A stretch of 64,000 bases of DNA from Amorphophallus konjac (taxonomy: Eukaryota > Streptophyta > Magnoliopsida > Alismatales > Araceae): contig CM040126.1 of assembly GCA_022559845.1 (NCBI GenBank), positions 51,268,458 to 51,332,457 of the forward strand, given 5' to 3'. The notes beneath the pieces are model-generated. The model did no database searches and was not told the DNA's origin. It saw nothing but the letters and a program-made list of their open reading frames with translations. A program made the position numbers and the translations under genes. Positions 46,448-57,649 of this stretch are shown here, in pieces (position 1 is the stretch's first letter; each line of letters begins with the position of its first letter).

Positions 46448-47480
46448 TTAACGGAAATAATAATAGGCCTTTGGGACTTCTTCAGTTCCCAGATTTATTT
46501 CCTTTGTAGATTCATCCACCACCGATGATGGCTCATCGAATCTCTTTAATCCTTGCGCATACAGATCGGCGGTGTCATCTACGTTCCTGTCCTCGCCATC
46601 AATCAGGTCTTTTTCATCCATGATTTCATAAACTCCTAGTCCATCGTCACTCCACACCCGTTCTTGCTCCTCATCGTCTTCTATCACAATCGCCATAGCT
46701 ATGAACTCCGGACACTTCAGAAGAGCATGACATCGCTGAGCTAGATCCTGCAAGAACCTATCAGGAATGGATTTGAAATTATGCGCAAGCGGGTGCGGCT
46801 CAAGTGAGGAAGGGTTGGATGACCTAGAACAAGACTCTACTTCTCTAGACCTAACACACTCTTCTTTCCTATACTCGACGGACCCTACACCTAACCTAGG
46901 AGAAAGAAAATCTAATGGGAAGGAGGCAGCAGTGGCCTCATGCCCCTGGGAAGAGGATGGAGACAAGATAGCGTAATCTTCCACCGAAATCTTCGTTTCA
47001 AATTTGACGTTTTTTTGTGGAGATCAGTGGAGATCATGTAACAGGAGGGAGAGGACGATGGAGGAGGAAGCTGGAGAGGGAAGAGAGACGGGAACAGGAC
47101 ATCGAAGAAAGGATCGGAAGAAGAGAAACACATGTTTAAGAGATTGGATGAGGGAGACCACATTGTGGAGAGATCAATAGGTGGGCATTGCCCACATGCA
47201 CACGGTATAATCAACACCTCAGTCGGTAGTTCCATCAAGAACAGATCAATCATGATTGGAGGTGAACGGGGTATAGATTCCAGTTGCTGGAAGAAGAACA
47301 TAAGATGGGAGAGAGACCATGTAAAGACAACGGGCGAGCTCCCCTTTTCCCATGGATAGTAAGCTGGTTTCTTCGGCTCAAACTGCACAAGCCGTACCTC
47401 TTGACTTTCTTCTTTATAAAACAGCCTTTCAAAAGCCTGGCTATAATCGACCATGTCATCAACTGGCCCCTTTGGAAGCA
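46448..47480 (-). pseudogene. Spacer between protease region and RT of B
   Basis: Broken frames with an acidic Ser-rich segment (46984-46448; VIEDDEEQERVWSDDG) and a segment similar in position to element C 1400-2100. No domain recognised. Tat elements usually have a poorly conserved linker here. Confidence 0.45.
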
Positions 47481-47535
47481 ATGGCGGGCTGGCAAATACC
47501 TGAGTTGTATCTTCTTCTTTCTTGGGCTGACTCGG

Positions 47536-48639
47536 CTATGCTTTCAAGGTGCCGAGCTGGAGTGGACCTTTAATAAAATGTTGGCGGTAATCCCAGGTCA
47601 AGGGCCCAGAATCACCCATAATTGACAATGCCGACTCTTGATAGCCGAGGCCCCTTCTATTCATCTTTCTTCTTTTGGGCACCGGTTTGGTCTGCCCCTG
47701 TACTTGTATGCCGAGGCCTCTTCCTGGCTGATAGCCCAGTTTCAATATTATGTCCCATCCTTTTGAATCTCGAATCTGGGGCTTTACTTTGATATTCACT
47801 ACTGTAGAGACGGGCTTGCATGATGCATAAGCCCATGGGAAATCCAGATCTAGCACTGAAATAACTGGCCGTGTGTTGGGCCATAATGTGGGCAAAATCT
47901 TCTCTGACACGGCCTTCACCGACTGGACCGTGGACATGCTTTTCACCTTAACCATCCTCCCTTGAAAAGGGAATTTGAGACATTGGTGGATAGTGGATGG
48001 CACGGCATTCAGGTTGTTGATCCACGGACGACCCAAGATAGCCTTGAACATAGGGTTGATATCCATAACATAGAATTCAACCGGCATAGTGAGAGGCCCA
48101 AGCTTGGCCTAAATAGTGACCACCCCGTGACACGCCCTTCGAGAATTGTCATATGCTGCTATGGTTGTCAAGGTCGGCCTTAACAGATCTTCTGATAAGT
48201 TGCAGGCTCTTAATGTGCTGAGAGGGCAGACATTGATGGATGCCCCTGTATCTACAAGCGCCACATCTATGCTGACTTTGTTCAGAGTTATGGAAATGCA
48301 TAGCGGCATTTGTCGGTTCTTCGGGGGCGCAAGTTCTGTGTCAGAAAATGTGATTGCCGGCCCCTTTGAGATTGTGGCCAGAGCTGTCGGTAGGCTATCC
48401 ACTGCCATGTCTTCATTAACAATTACCTTCTGTAGAAAGTTCCTGAGTGCATCCTGATGAAGGGTAGATCTCTTTATCAGCTTGTGCACAGAGATCTTGG
48501 CGGGCACCCTGTCGAGATGGTGCAATAAATCATATTGTGTTCCCGGTAGCGGATCTGCCTCCTCCTGATCAACAGGCGGCTGAGAAGACTGGGGATTAGG
48601 TGCGGGTGCACCAGTGGAAGGATAATTCTTGTGGAACAA
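47536..48639 (-). pseudogene. Protease and G-patch-like segment of element B
   Basis: Frame 48639-48109 holds a retroviral-type aspartic protease with intact active site (ALVDTGASINVCPLSTL). Frame 48087-47536 continues with ILGRPWINNLNAVPS and then a glycine-rich block (GWDIILKLGYQPGRGLG, RRGLGYQ) resembling a G-patch, as reported downstream of proteases in some elements. A stop or frame change near 48100 separates the two. Confidence 0.75.
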
Positions 48640-48677
48640 ACACCCGCTCCGGAGGCAAGGTTATGGGCCGGCACGGC

Positions 48678-49230
48678 CTAGGATGGGCTCAAAATAAGTG
48701 GCTTAACTGGCCCGGTGGGGTGAATGAGTGGTGTGGGGGGAGGTGTAATGGGGATGATATATAAGGGGTTTGATGGAGGTGGAGTAATGATTGGTGTCGG
48801 TATTGGTGACGAGGTAGGGGTAGTTGGAAGGAGGATGATAGGCGAATGGTTGGCTAGTGGTGTGGTGGTAGTGAAGGTAGGTGGTGGTGAAGTGGGGGTA
48901 GATGGGTTTATAAGGAATGCAGATGGTAGGATGAGGGGTTTGGTGGATGCAGAGGATGATGGGGTTAGTTGGTTAGGCGGGAGGATGACAGAGGGAGCAA
49001 GGCTACGGTGGTTGTGATGAAGGGACATGAGCCGTTGTACTGATACATCATCATCATAAGACCATCTGGCGTCGGGAGCCGGGGGTTGGATGAGATTAAC
49101 TTGGGCCGGTGCCGGTGGTTGTGGCTGCGGAGCGGGAGGATGATTCGGCATGGGGTTCTGATGGATCCCCAAGTCTTGAGCGGGATGTTGCTGTTGCTAT
49201 GGCGGCTGCTACTGTGGGGGCGGTGCTTGT
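48678..49230 (-). pseudogene. Proline-rich linker of B gag-pol
   Basis: Minus-strand Pro/Thr-rich frame (49172-48678) with WSYDDDVSVQRLMSL, which has a counterpart in element C. Low complexity; no enzyme. Confidence 0.5.
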
Positions 49231-49244
49231 TGCTGCTACACTTG

Positions 49245-51151
49245 CTACCTCTGCGACTGCCTTCTCTTCTCTTTAATTTCAATGATGGCATTGTGCATCT
49301 CGGCCCAATCTATACGATGTCCTTCATGCAAGTCGTATACCAGATCTCTGAACTGGAAACAACCTTCAATTGTATGGCCAGGCTGCCAGTGGAATATGCA
49401 ATACTTCGTCTGATCAATGGTCGGGTTCCAATTGGGCTGTTCCTGAGGAAGTTGAATGGCATTAATAGACATGAGAGCCGAAAAGATGTTCGTGAGGACT
49501 CGGGCAAAGGAGGATATTAGGCTCTCTTCGGGCCCAGGTGCTTATTGTTGTTGGTGTAGCCGTTGGGTGGAGGGACATTGTGATATTGGGGAGGTTGCGG
49601 AGGTTGTTGTGGAGCGGGGAAGGTGTTTTGTGGAGCGTCGAAGGTAGGGTGAGGATTTTGTGGAGCGAAGAAGGTGGGTTAGGTGTTTTGTGGCATGGAG
49701 AGCTGGGGATTGCGAGGATTTTGTGAAAAGTGGAATGGCACGGATTGGAAGGGGAATGCAACGGCTTGCACCTGCTCATTCAGCTGGACTCCCTCGGTGA
49801 TAGGCCCTTGAGGTTTCTTGTGATATTTGGGCTTTTGGGCTTCAAAGAGTGAGTGTATGGGGGAGTCTTTGAATTGGGTTTGAATAAAGTGCGCCCGGCT
49901 ATATAGTTGATGCATGTTTGATATGTCATTCATAGTAAGAATGTTGCGGAAAGTTGGGGTAGTATTTGAAATGAGCAACTTAACTTTCTCTTCCTCTGGA
50001 AGGTGACCCAACACGCGGGAGGTCATCTGTCTCCACCTGTCGGTGTATGTAGCAAATTCTTCATCTGGCTTCATTTTCTCGGTGACTAGGTATGTGAAAG
50101 AATATTACGGGCCAACCCGGTCTTGAAAACTTTGAATAAACTTCTCTTTCATGACTTTAAAGCTCTCGGCATCCTCGACTGGTAAGGCATAGAACCACTC
50201 CAAAGCAACTCCATCTAGAGATCGGCGGAATAAATACGCCATAAGGCGATCATCATATTGGAACTGTGCGGATTCATACATAAAGTCCCTCACATGAATG
50301 AAGGGATTGCTATTCCCGTCATATTTGCGGTATGTAGGAAGCTCGGACTGTGGAGGGAACTGGATGTTATGAAAGCTAGGAACTAGAACATCCGCTAAAG
50401 ATTGTGGGCCAACCCGCTTTTGGAGAAAGTCAAGTTGTTGTTGCATGGTGGCCCATTTATCAAGAAGCTCTTGTTCCCTAGATGGTGCGGGTGAAGTAAG
50501 GGGAGTGGGATCAAAGCGGGGAGCCAAAGGATAGACTGAAGGAGTGAGATGAGGCCCATAAGAAGAATATTGGGCCGAAGGATGACCCAGATTGGCATGG
50601 ACTTGGGCTGCCCCTTGCTGAGGGCGCATGAAATCAGATGGGCCAACAAGAACTTGCGGCACTGATGGAATAGCCCGATAAGAATCTGCCTGGATAGAAG
50701 AAGGGAGGACAGTCTTCCCTTTGTCAAGAGCTTGTTGGGCCAAACCAGAAGACTGGCCCATTTTCAGACTAGAGAATTGAATGGTCCTAGGCCGAACCGG
50801 AGTGAGATCAATCGGAATGGGCTGAATAGCGGGCCCATCAATTCTAGGCTGAGCAATGGAGGCATTGGACATACCTTGAGCAATCGTGGGAGATGGGGCA
50901 TTGGACCCCTGCGAAGCCTGATAGACAGCCTGAAGTTGGGCCGGATCCAACTGGGCCATCATTTGAAGTACGTGATTGACGGAATTGGGAGAAGAGAGGG
51001 GGTTGGTGGGCTGCGCGCCCTCCGTAGGGATGGAAGATGGAGGAGGGACGGACCCTTCTCCGGATTGGAAAGAGATGACCCGAGAGGGGTCTTCTAGAAG
51101 CCCCTAAGGAAAGGACTCCTCCTGGGAACGGGGAAGATCAAAAGAAGACAT
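49245..51151 (-). pseudogene. gag of element B
   Basis: Likely start ATG 51151 (MSSFDLPRSQEESFP), then a TAG in frame. The main frame (50962-50105) contains the capsid: LPTYRKYDGNSNPFIHVRDF, GVALEWFYALPVEDAESFKV. After a TAA it continues in the same frame (50074-49679: FATYTDRWRQMTSRVLGHLP). A frameshift leads to the last piece (49472-49245) with a knuckle-like CIFHWQPGHTIEGC (second Cys replaced by His), followed by FRDLVYDLHEGHRIDWAEM. The last block is clearly shared with A. Confidence 0.85.
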
Positions 51152-52075
51152 GTTTGACTCAAATAAGGGATTGAAATAGAGGATAGAAAAGGAATTGCCC
51201 CTAGGTGATGATTCTAGAGATCGGAAGCAACTCCACATGCAACGGAAGACCTTGACAAAATGCAAACAAACACAAACAATACACAATGAGTGACTAAAAC
51301 AAAAGACTCCAAACTTTATAAAGACAAAGAAAGGGATGAGAGACACTCAAAATCAACCAAGTTATGATGATGTAACAATTTTTATTGTCTCCTCCTTTAG
51401 AACCTTAATGATTTGAATTTAAATATTCTCTCCAACAAGGTTCCTAATAGGAAGGGTATTTGGGACTTGGCTAACTCTAGGTGTAAACTCTCCCTCACTT
51501 ATGCAACCTATACACGGTGTGGTAAAGGTACAACCGGCCCGGCGTCCGTGTGGGAATCCATGGTTCGCGGGGACTTATGGAGGTCCTTGATGTGATCTCC
51601 TAGTCGGCCCCAAGGAATATGGAGACGAGAGGTTCACACACCAAGGTAGGAAACTACAACTAAGGTATGAATATGAATGATCCTACGTGCACCGGAGTGC
51701 ATGCAAATTCTAGCCTAACAATCAAATATGCAAACAGTGATGTATGCATATACCACAAAATATGCCACAACCGAGGAGGAGATCAGATAGCACCCAAGAG
51801 TAAAAAAACACAGCAAAAATTGTAGAAATAATAACAACCTCGCGATGCGTACCTGTAACTAGAGAAATGGCCTAATCTGAGATCGCTAGATAGATAAGAT
51901 GGCCTATTTCTAGGCTACTTTTAAGCCAGAAACGGCCGAACAGTATACCGCCAAGGTGACCAGAGAACAGAAAACATCAGGAAATTAAACAGAAAATTCG
52001 AGGAAAACATGGGGGCAACTAGGTCCAATCAACATCAGCAGGTCAAATAGAGGCTCAACACGATTGGCACTAGAT
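51152..52075 (-). other. Leader of element B
   Basis: Between primer site and gag. About 51400-51640 resembles leader blocks of A and C. Three dyads at 51867, 51899 and 51932 (32 and 33 nt apart). No gene. Confidence 0.65.
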
Positions 52076-52093
52076 GTCCCACCGTGATTGCCA
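52076..52093 (-). other. Primer binding site of B
   Basis: Minus-strand TGGCAATCACGGTGGGAC, one base different from that of A. Confidence 0.75.
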
Positions 52094-52099
52094 AAAAGT

Positions 52100-52852
52100 T
52101 GGGTTGTTGATGTTTTCTTTGTGTGATGATGTGATGATGATGTGTGTGGATATGAATATGGTGGTATGAGAGAGATATGTGTGTGAAGATGTGTGAACAT
52201 GTAATAACCTAACTCAAACAATTACCAAAATCATAAGCATGGGCATGTCATCAATGTTCATGAGGAAGAAAGATAAAACCACACGCCGGGGCATGGAGCA
52301 AAGGAATAAAACAAAAACACACACCGTAGGTGTGGAGCAAATGAAGTAAAGAGAAGAGCAAGCAAAGATGATGACAACGATGAACAATACCCAACTAAGG
52401 AAGTGTGATCGCCACCAAGGTAATTAAAATAGCAAAGCTAAGCTAAGTACCTTAGAAAGAGGAGGATGAAACACCCGCCCACGGGAAATGAAAACCAGAA
52501 CTCTGCGAGCACAAATGGTCTAATATCAGGCTGCCAAAGAGCAAGAGATGGCCTTACGATAAGCCGCCACAGATCCTAAAACGGTCCTAAATACAGCCGC
52601 TAGAGAGCACGGAACAGCGAATTGGGACTTGGATCTCCACCTCTCCCGGCCAGCCAAAAGAGTTGGGCCTCGTGCTAGGAACCCTGTAGACCTGCAAAAG
52701 AGTGTATAAGCATAGAAAAACAACCTGAATTAGCCCTATGACAAGTGTAGTAACTATAATGCAATTAAACCAAAGTGCATGCAAAAGGAAGGGTGGATAC
52801 CTGGGAGGTTTGGTTTTTTTTAACCCCTGTGAGGCGTGGAAAAGGTGGGGAG
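52100..52852 (-). repeat. 5' LTR of B, truncated by insertion of A
   Basis: Aligns from 52122 with 33545-34266. It stops after ggggag, where the 3' LTR continues atgttt and element A begins TGTAGACA. The remaining ~980 bp are not found after A, because the gap intervenes. Confidence 0.85.
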
Positions 52853-54175
52853 TGTAGACATGCCAAAATTGATACTGTATTGACTAAATTTCATGTCACC
52901 ATATTAACGCCCCAAAGTGAACTTCAATATTTTCATAATATGAAGCTTTTTCTATTTTTGTGTGTGTTTTTACGGGTTTCTTTGCATTTTTGTAATTAAC
53001 AACGTTATCTAAGGCGTGTTTTAATTAACGACCTTGCCTTAGGCGCGTTTTAAAGAAAAGACGACTGTTGTTAAGGGCGTCAATTTCTGGTATTTTACGA
53101 GTCCCACCCAAATTGAAATCAAAAGAATTAACGTCCTTCCTTAGGGTGTGTTTTTGATTAACGCCTTTCTCTCAGGCGTTATTTTACAATTTTCAAATGA
53201 GGAAGGTTTTTATTACTAAAATTGAATCCAGGAATTGACGCCTTTGTCCCAGTCGTGTTTTGAATTAACGCCTTGAATCGGGTCGTCAATTTTAATTAAC
53301 GCCCTTCTGGGGGTCGTCTCTCACCCTTCCGTATCCGGTTTGAACACAGCTTTCCTGGAGAGTTCCCTACCTTGATTAATCACCTTGCTCGATTGGGGAA
53401 CTAGAGTCCTTGCCATTAATGATCATTGCTTGTTCTTATCCCATTAGAATACGGTTTTGCACCCTATAATTAGCCCCCTGGGTTGAGCTCGCGTAAAAAG
53501 TTGGATGTAGGAAGGAGGAGTTAGAGAGAGAAAAAAAAAGAGAAGCAGAGCAGAGAGTTAGAATTAGCAGAAACTATTGGTTCGTTAGCGTTACTTGTGT
53601 AGAAAGGAGAAAACCATAGTTTCTCTCCTTCCTTGTGAGGTCTTCTGCTCTTCCAGCGGTCATCCTCTTCCTCCTGCTGCCAACATCCGTGTGGTTCCCT
53701 TTACTGTTGTCAGGAACAGTAGGGAGTTCATCTTATTGTCATTTCATCACATATTTTTACTTGCATTAGCTTTGCATCTTCTCCCTTCCCTAATTCTATT
53801 AGGGGTTTTAAAATAACTAAAAGGTGCACACTTTATGCTTCACTTTCATCATCCTATTGTTCTTTTGGATTGATACTACACTCACGTTTGGCTAATCCCT
53901 TCTTCTTTTTGTTTGTTCTTTGTTTAAGGGTAATCAAGAGAAAAACCCCCTTCATCGGCCGGCCGGTAGAAGGAGGAGGAAGGAATCTACATCCATCCCG
54001 CATCTTCATCTTCACCAGGTATTCGCGATCATCTTCTTTCTTCTTGAGGTAACCCCTCTGGCGATCACACTCCTTATTAGCACCACGTGCTCCCTCACAC
54101 TCCCTTTTTATCATTCTCTCCATTCTTCTTCTTATTATTATTTTTGTCTTAAAAGTGGATTTTCCATAATCTACA
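52853..54175 (+). repeat. 5' LTR of element A
   Basis: 1,323 bp, TGTAGACATGCC...ATCTACA. Dyad units such as AACGCCT/AGGCGTT (53160-53180) repeat about every 30 bp (ACGCC at 53238, 53268, 53299). TATAAT at 53465 is a possible TATA box. Confidence 0.85.
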
Positions 54176-54178
54176 AAT

Positions 54179-54196
54179 TGGCGATCACGGTGGGAC
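54179..54196 (+). other. Primer binding site of A
   Basis: TGGCGATCACGGTGGGAC, three bases after the LTR. Confidence 0.8.
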
Positions 54197-55317
54197 GACC
54201 ACTATTTTTCTGTTGATTACCCCTTTTCTATTGGCACCCACGTGTGCCCTTTCCCATTAGCACCCACGTGTGCCCTTTCCCCTTTTGCACCCACGTGTGC
54301 CCTTTCCCTTTGGTACCCACGGTACCCCTCCCTTGTGCCCTACGGGCACCCTCCACTGTGCACACTGCACACTTCGGGATCAGCCAGTCCAGTGATTTTC
54401 CTAAATTAACGCCTTCTATAAATGCGCTTTTTGAGTTAACCATCTTTTTTCTATTTAACGCCTTCTGCCAAGACGTCTTTCATCGCGTCTCTTGGTTTTT
54501 TACTCTGTCTGTGAATTCGCGCCCTTCTTTCCGGGCGTCCTTCTATTGATTAGCGCCTTACATCAAGGCGTGTTTTTATTTTGATCGTGTGCACCACTCA
54601 CATTTGACGCCCTCTGTCAGAGGCGTCCTTTTCACATATAGCGCCTCACACTAAGGCGCGGTTTTGCACTGTCTGTGAGCGCCTCACAATGATTCACGAC
54701 AGCCGCGCTGTCGTCTCTTCCATTAGTAGCAACTGCTTCAGAGTCGTCTCTTTCCTCTGCGTTCACAGAGACTTGCTTCCTGTGTTTATTCATGCTGGAT
54801 TGATTCTTACATTCATCATTTGATTATATTGGTGTGATCTGCTTATATTATTCTGCATTTTGTGGCATTGGGTTGAGAGACCTCCTCTCTCTACACTAGG
54901 ATTCCACACACCTCTCTTGGAATCGGGATAACCCTCCATTGAGCATTCCGTCTCTTTGGATCGGAAATCCCTTTTCCAAGACCTCCGTAAGTCCCTGCTC
55001 CCGTGGATTCCCTCACGGACGCCGGGCTGGTTGTACCCTTGAAGTACCCGGAGTTTAGAGAGCCTATCGTTGGTGAGAAGAGAGAGGGAACCTAGTTGAC
55101 CCGGAGGCTACATATGGATCTAAACTAGGCTTCACTTTTGCAAAGAGGAGTGAATTATTCTACAATTAATCCACTCTAATCTCAAACATAACACTAAAAT
55201 CTTGCGTTCATCTCAACTTGACTGCATAAACTTGGTTGGGTTAAGTTGCTTACACTGGTTTCGATTGAGTGATTGTTGTGTGATAATTCCTTCATAAAGC
55301 TTTCTCTCTTCTTAAGC
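54197..55317 (+). other. Leader of element A with hairpins
   Basis: No gene. Contains CGCCTT/AAGGCG (54554-54570), GACGCCCTC/GAGGCGTC (54606-54627, one unpaired C) and GCGCCT/AGGCGC (54641-54659). 54880-55080 matches leader blocks in B and C. Confidence 0.75.
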
Positions 55318-56382
55318 ATGCAACTCCGTTCAGGTAAAATCATCAACATGGCGAGCTACGGGTACTCTTATGATGATGTGGATGAGAATATTTTTGGTCA
55401 ATCTTATGAGGTCCCTCTCCAAGATTCCATCTATCATGAGGGAAATTACCCTCCTCCTCATTCTCATTATCCTCAAGTTCATATGGTCGACACCACGACT
55501 CAAGAGGTTGAACCCTCATCTCAAGCTTTACCCTCCAATCAGAACACATCGGGGAACACCTCCCCATCCTTCAATGTCAATGATTTGATTCATGCTCTAT
55601 CTCAGTTGGACGATTCCTAGCGACAGGCAGTTCAGGCCGCTTTGAAAGGGAAATCTGTTCCCTCTTCATCTTCCAATCCCCCTCCGGCCGCGAGTGGCCA
55701 TCACATTGTTAATGACCAGACAGTCTTGCACATACCCCCCTCTTGTCCACCGATGCCCGGTGCGGCCATGCCGGCCCAACATGCGAGCTATTCTGCGGCT
55801 AGGCCTCCATTCCTTCAACCTCCCCAAATTCTAAGGACGCCTATGCCAAATTCTGAGGGCACCGTCATCAATGAGCAAGTTGGCGCGGTCGGCAACCCCA
55901 CACCTTTTCGCCAATCTAACCCACGACCTCCGCCACCTCCACAACAAAACACCCTCTTCAACTCACCCCCACAACACCAATTTGCCCCTCAACCTTCCCT
56001 TGCTCCTCCACAAAAGCAAACGCCACACGCGGATCCCTCAGCTCCGCAACAGTACCACCAAGTACCGCCACCCGTTAACTATGGCCAACAACAGCAACAA
56101 AGGAGACCACTTGGCCCCAAAAGGGCCCACTATCCTCCACTGCCAGAAAGTCTCCCGGATATTTTTAATGCCTTAATGGCCGCCAACTTGCTCATGCTAC
56201 CAAAAGAAAGAGTAGCGTGGCCCGCTAACGTTGACACGTCCCGTTATTGTGTTTTTCACCGCTCTCCTGGTCATAATATTGACCATTACTTCCATTTCAA
56301 GGACTATATTTATGATGTGAATCACCAGGGCGGTATTAATTGGGACGAGATTGTAGACACGCCAAAATTGACGTTTTGTTGA
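55318..56382 (+). pseudogene. Capsid-less gag of element A
   Basis: ATG 55318 (MQLRSGKIINMASYGYSYDD) opens a frame that stops at 55618-55620. Translation continues downstream in a second frame (55642-56382): a Pro/Gln-rich stretch and then YPPLPESLPDIFNALMAANL, and a knuckle remnant CVFHRSPGHNIDHY (last Cys now Tyr) and FKDYIYDVNHQGGINWDEI. The block matches the gag end of B, but the capsid region that B has in between (WFYALPVEDAE etc.) is absent. The frame runs into the next LTR and ends there. It could still bind RNA at best. Confidence 0.75.
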
Positions 56383-57491
56383 TCAAATCTCATGTTATTA
56401 TATAAATGCCCCAAGTGGACTTCAATATTCCTATAACATGAAGTTTTTCTATTTTTCTGAGTTTTTCTGCATTTTTCCTGTATTTTTTTTTTTTGATTCA
56501 CGACTTGATCAAGGGCGTTAATTTTAAAAGTAACGACCTGTGGTAGGGCGTTTTCAAAGAAAGGACGACCGTATGTGAGGGCGTCAATTCCTGGTGTTAT
56601 CCCTTAATTTCTGGAATTATCTATTTTCAAAATAAAAGGCTTTTTTTGAGTAACGCCTTCTCTCAGGGCGTGATTTTAATTAACGCCGTTATCTCGGGCG
56701 TGTTATTTGAGCTTTCAAACAAGGCAAGGTTTCGTTTCCAAAATTAAATCTAGGAAGAAACGCCCTTTCCTAGGTCGTGTTTCAAGGAGACGTCTTTGTG
56801 AAGGTCGTCAATTAAGAAACGACGCCCTGTATTAAGGCGTGTTTCACTCCAGAGTCCTTCCTTTTTCAATCTTTCCCTCACAGTTCCCTGCTGTCTTTGG
56901 ACTCTTGCTCGATCTTGATCTTTCCCTGGATGCCTCATTGCCTGTTCTTATCCTTCCTTGGTTTGATCACATCCGTTTGAGGCATTATAAATTAAAAACT
57001 TGACCGATCGTGCAGAAGGTTAAGCACCTTCAGTATTCGGCGGATTGAGCGCTCAAGTTTTCTTTCATCACGGGCAGAAGCTTTCTTCATCCCTTGCTGC
57101 CTCCCCTCTCTGCATCCCTTTGAGCTACATCCGATGCTTCATCCATCACTATTCGGTTTCTTCCCTTTACTGTCGCCAGGGACAGCAGGGTTCTCATCTT
57201 TTCTTCTATTTTGTTTTTATTTTATTCATACCATCATCCCTCTGTCCTTTATATTTCTATTCCTTGTTCACGTTTTGTTGCATTTTTTATCATCAAACTC
57301 CCCTTCCCTTAAGTCTTCTTAAGGGGTTTTAAAAGAAAACAAAAAAGAAGGTGCGCATGTTGAGGTCTTTTCATTATTTTTATGTTAGTTTTTGACTGAT
57401 ACTACTGCACTTTGGCTGATCCCTTTTCTTTTACTTGTCTTTATTGTCTTTTTTTTACAAGGTAATTAATCAAGAAAACCCACTTCGTCGG
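56352..57491 (+). repeat. Second A-type LTR, cut by the gap
   Basis: Starts TGTAGACACGCC and follows the same layout as 52853-54175, but differs at about 16 of the first 72 bases. Either the 5' LTR of another element inserted in the gag of A (flank gagat) or the product of recombination. It ends at the Ns. Confidence 0.75.
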
Positions 57492-57591
57492 NNNNNNNNN
57501 NNNNNNNNNNNNNNNNNNNNNNNNNNNNNNNNNNNNNNNNNNNNNNNNNNNNNNNNNNNNNNNNNNNNNNNNNNNNNNNNNNNNNNNNNNN
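57492..57591. other. Assembly gap, 100 N
   Basis: Exactly 100 unresolved bases, a usual placeholder for a gap of unknown size. The rest of B's 5' LTR and the start of E's LTR should lie here or be missing. Confidence 1.
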
Positions 57592-57649
57592 TTGTTTACT
57601 GAAGCAGCTCGATTTGTTCTGATGTACTTCGAGTCATTTTTTCCTGTGA

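Larger units (their letters stand above)
33541..52852 (-). mobile_element. Element B: giant Tat/Ogre-like Ty3/gypsy retrotransposon with antisense genes
   Basis: Minus strand. 3' LTR 33541-35249; polypurine tract; plus-strand genes at 36557-41460; integrase, two RNase H domains, RT, protease and gag from 43155 up to 51151; leader; primer site 52076-52093; 5' LTR from about 52100, cut at 52852 by element A. The last 730 bp or so of the LTRs match at roughly 93% by eye. Dual RNase H and extra antisense genes between pol and the 3' LTR are known traits of the plant Tat lineage. Stops, frameshifts and an integrase active-site change make it inactive. Confidence 0.88.
52853..56351 (+). mobile_element. 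Element A: Tat-related element inserted in B's LTR
   Basis: Plus strand: LTR 52853-54175, primer site 54179-54196, leader, then a gag without capsid (55318-56351). No protease, RT or integrase before the next LTR at 56352. Because that LTR is strongly diverged from 52853-54175, it probably belongs to another insertion, so whether A once had pol downstream cannot be told. Confidence 0.75.

Noticed and set aside
52853..57491. A as a single complete element with two LTRs
   Set aside because: The two LTRs are too diverged for one insertion, given its nesting inside a younger-looking host element.
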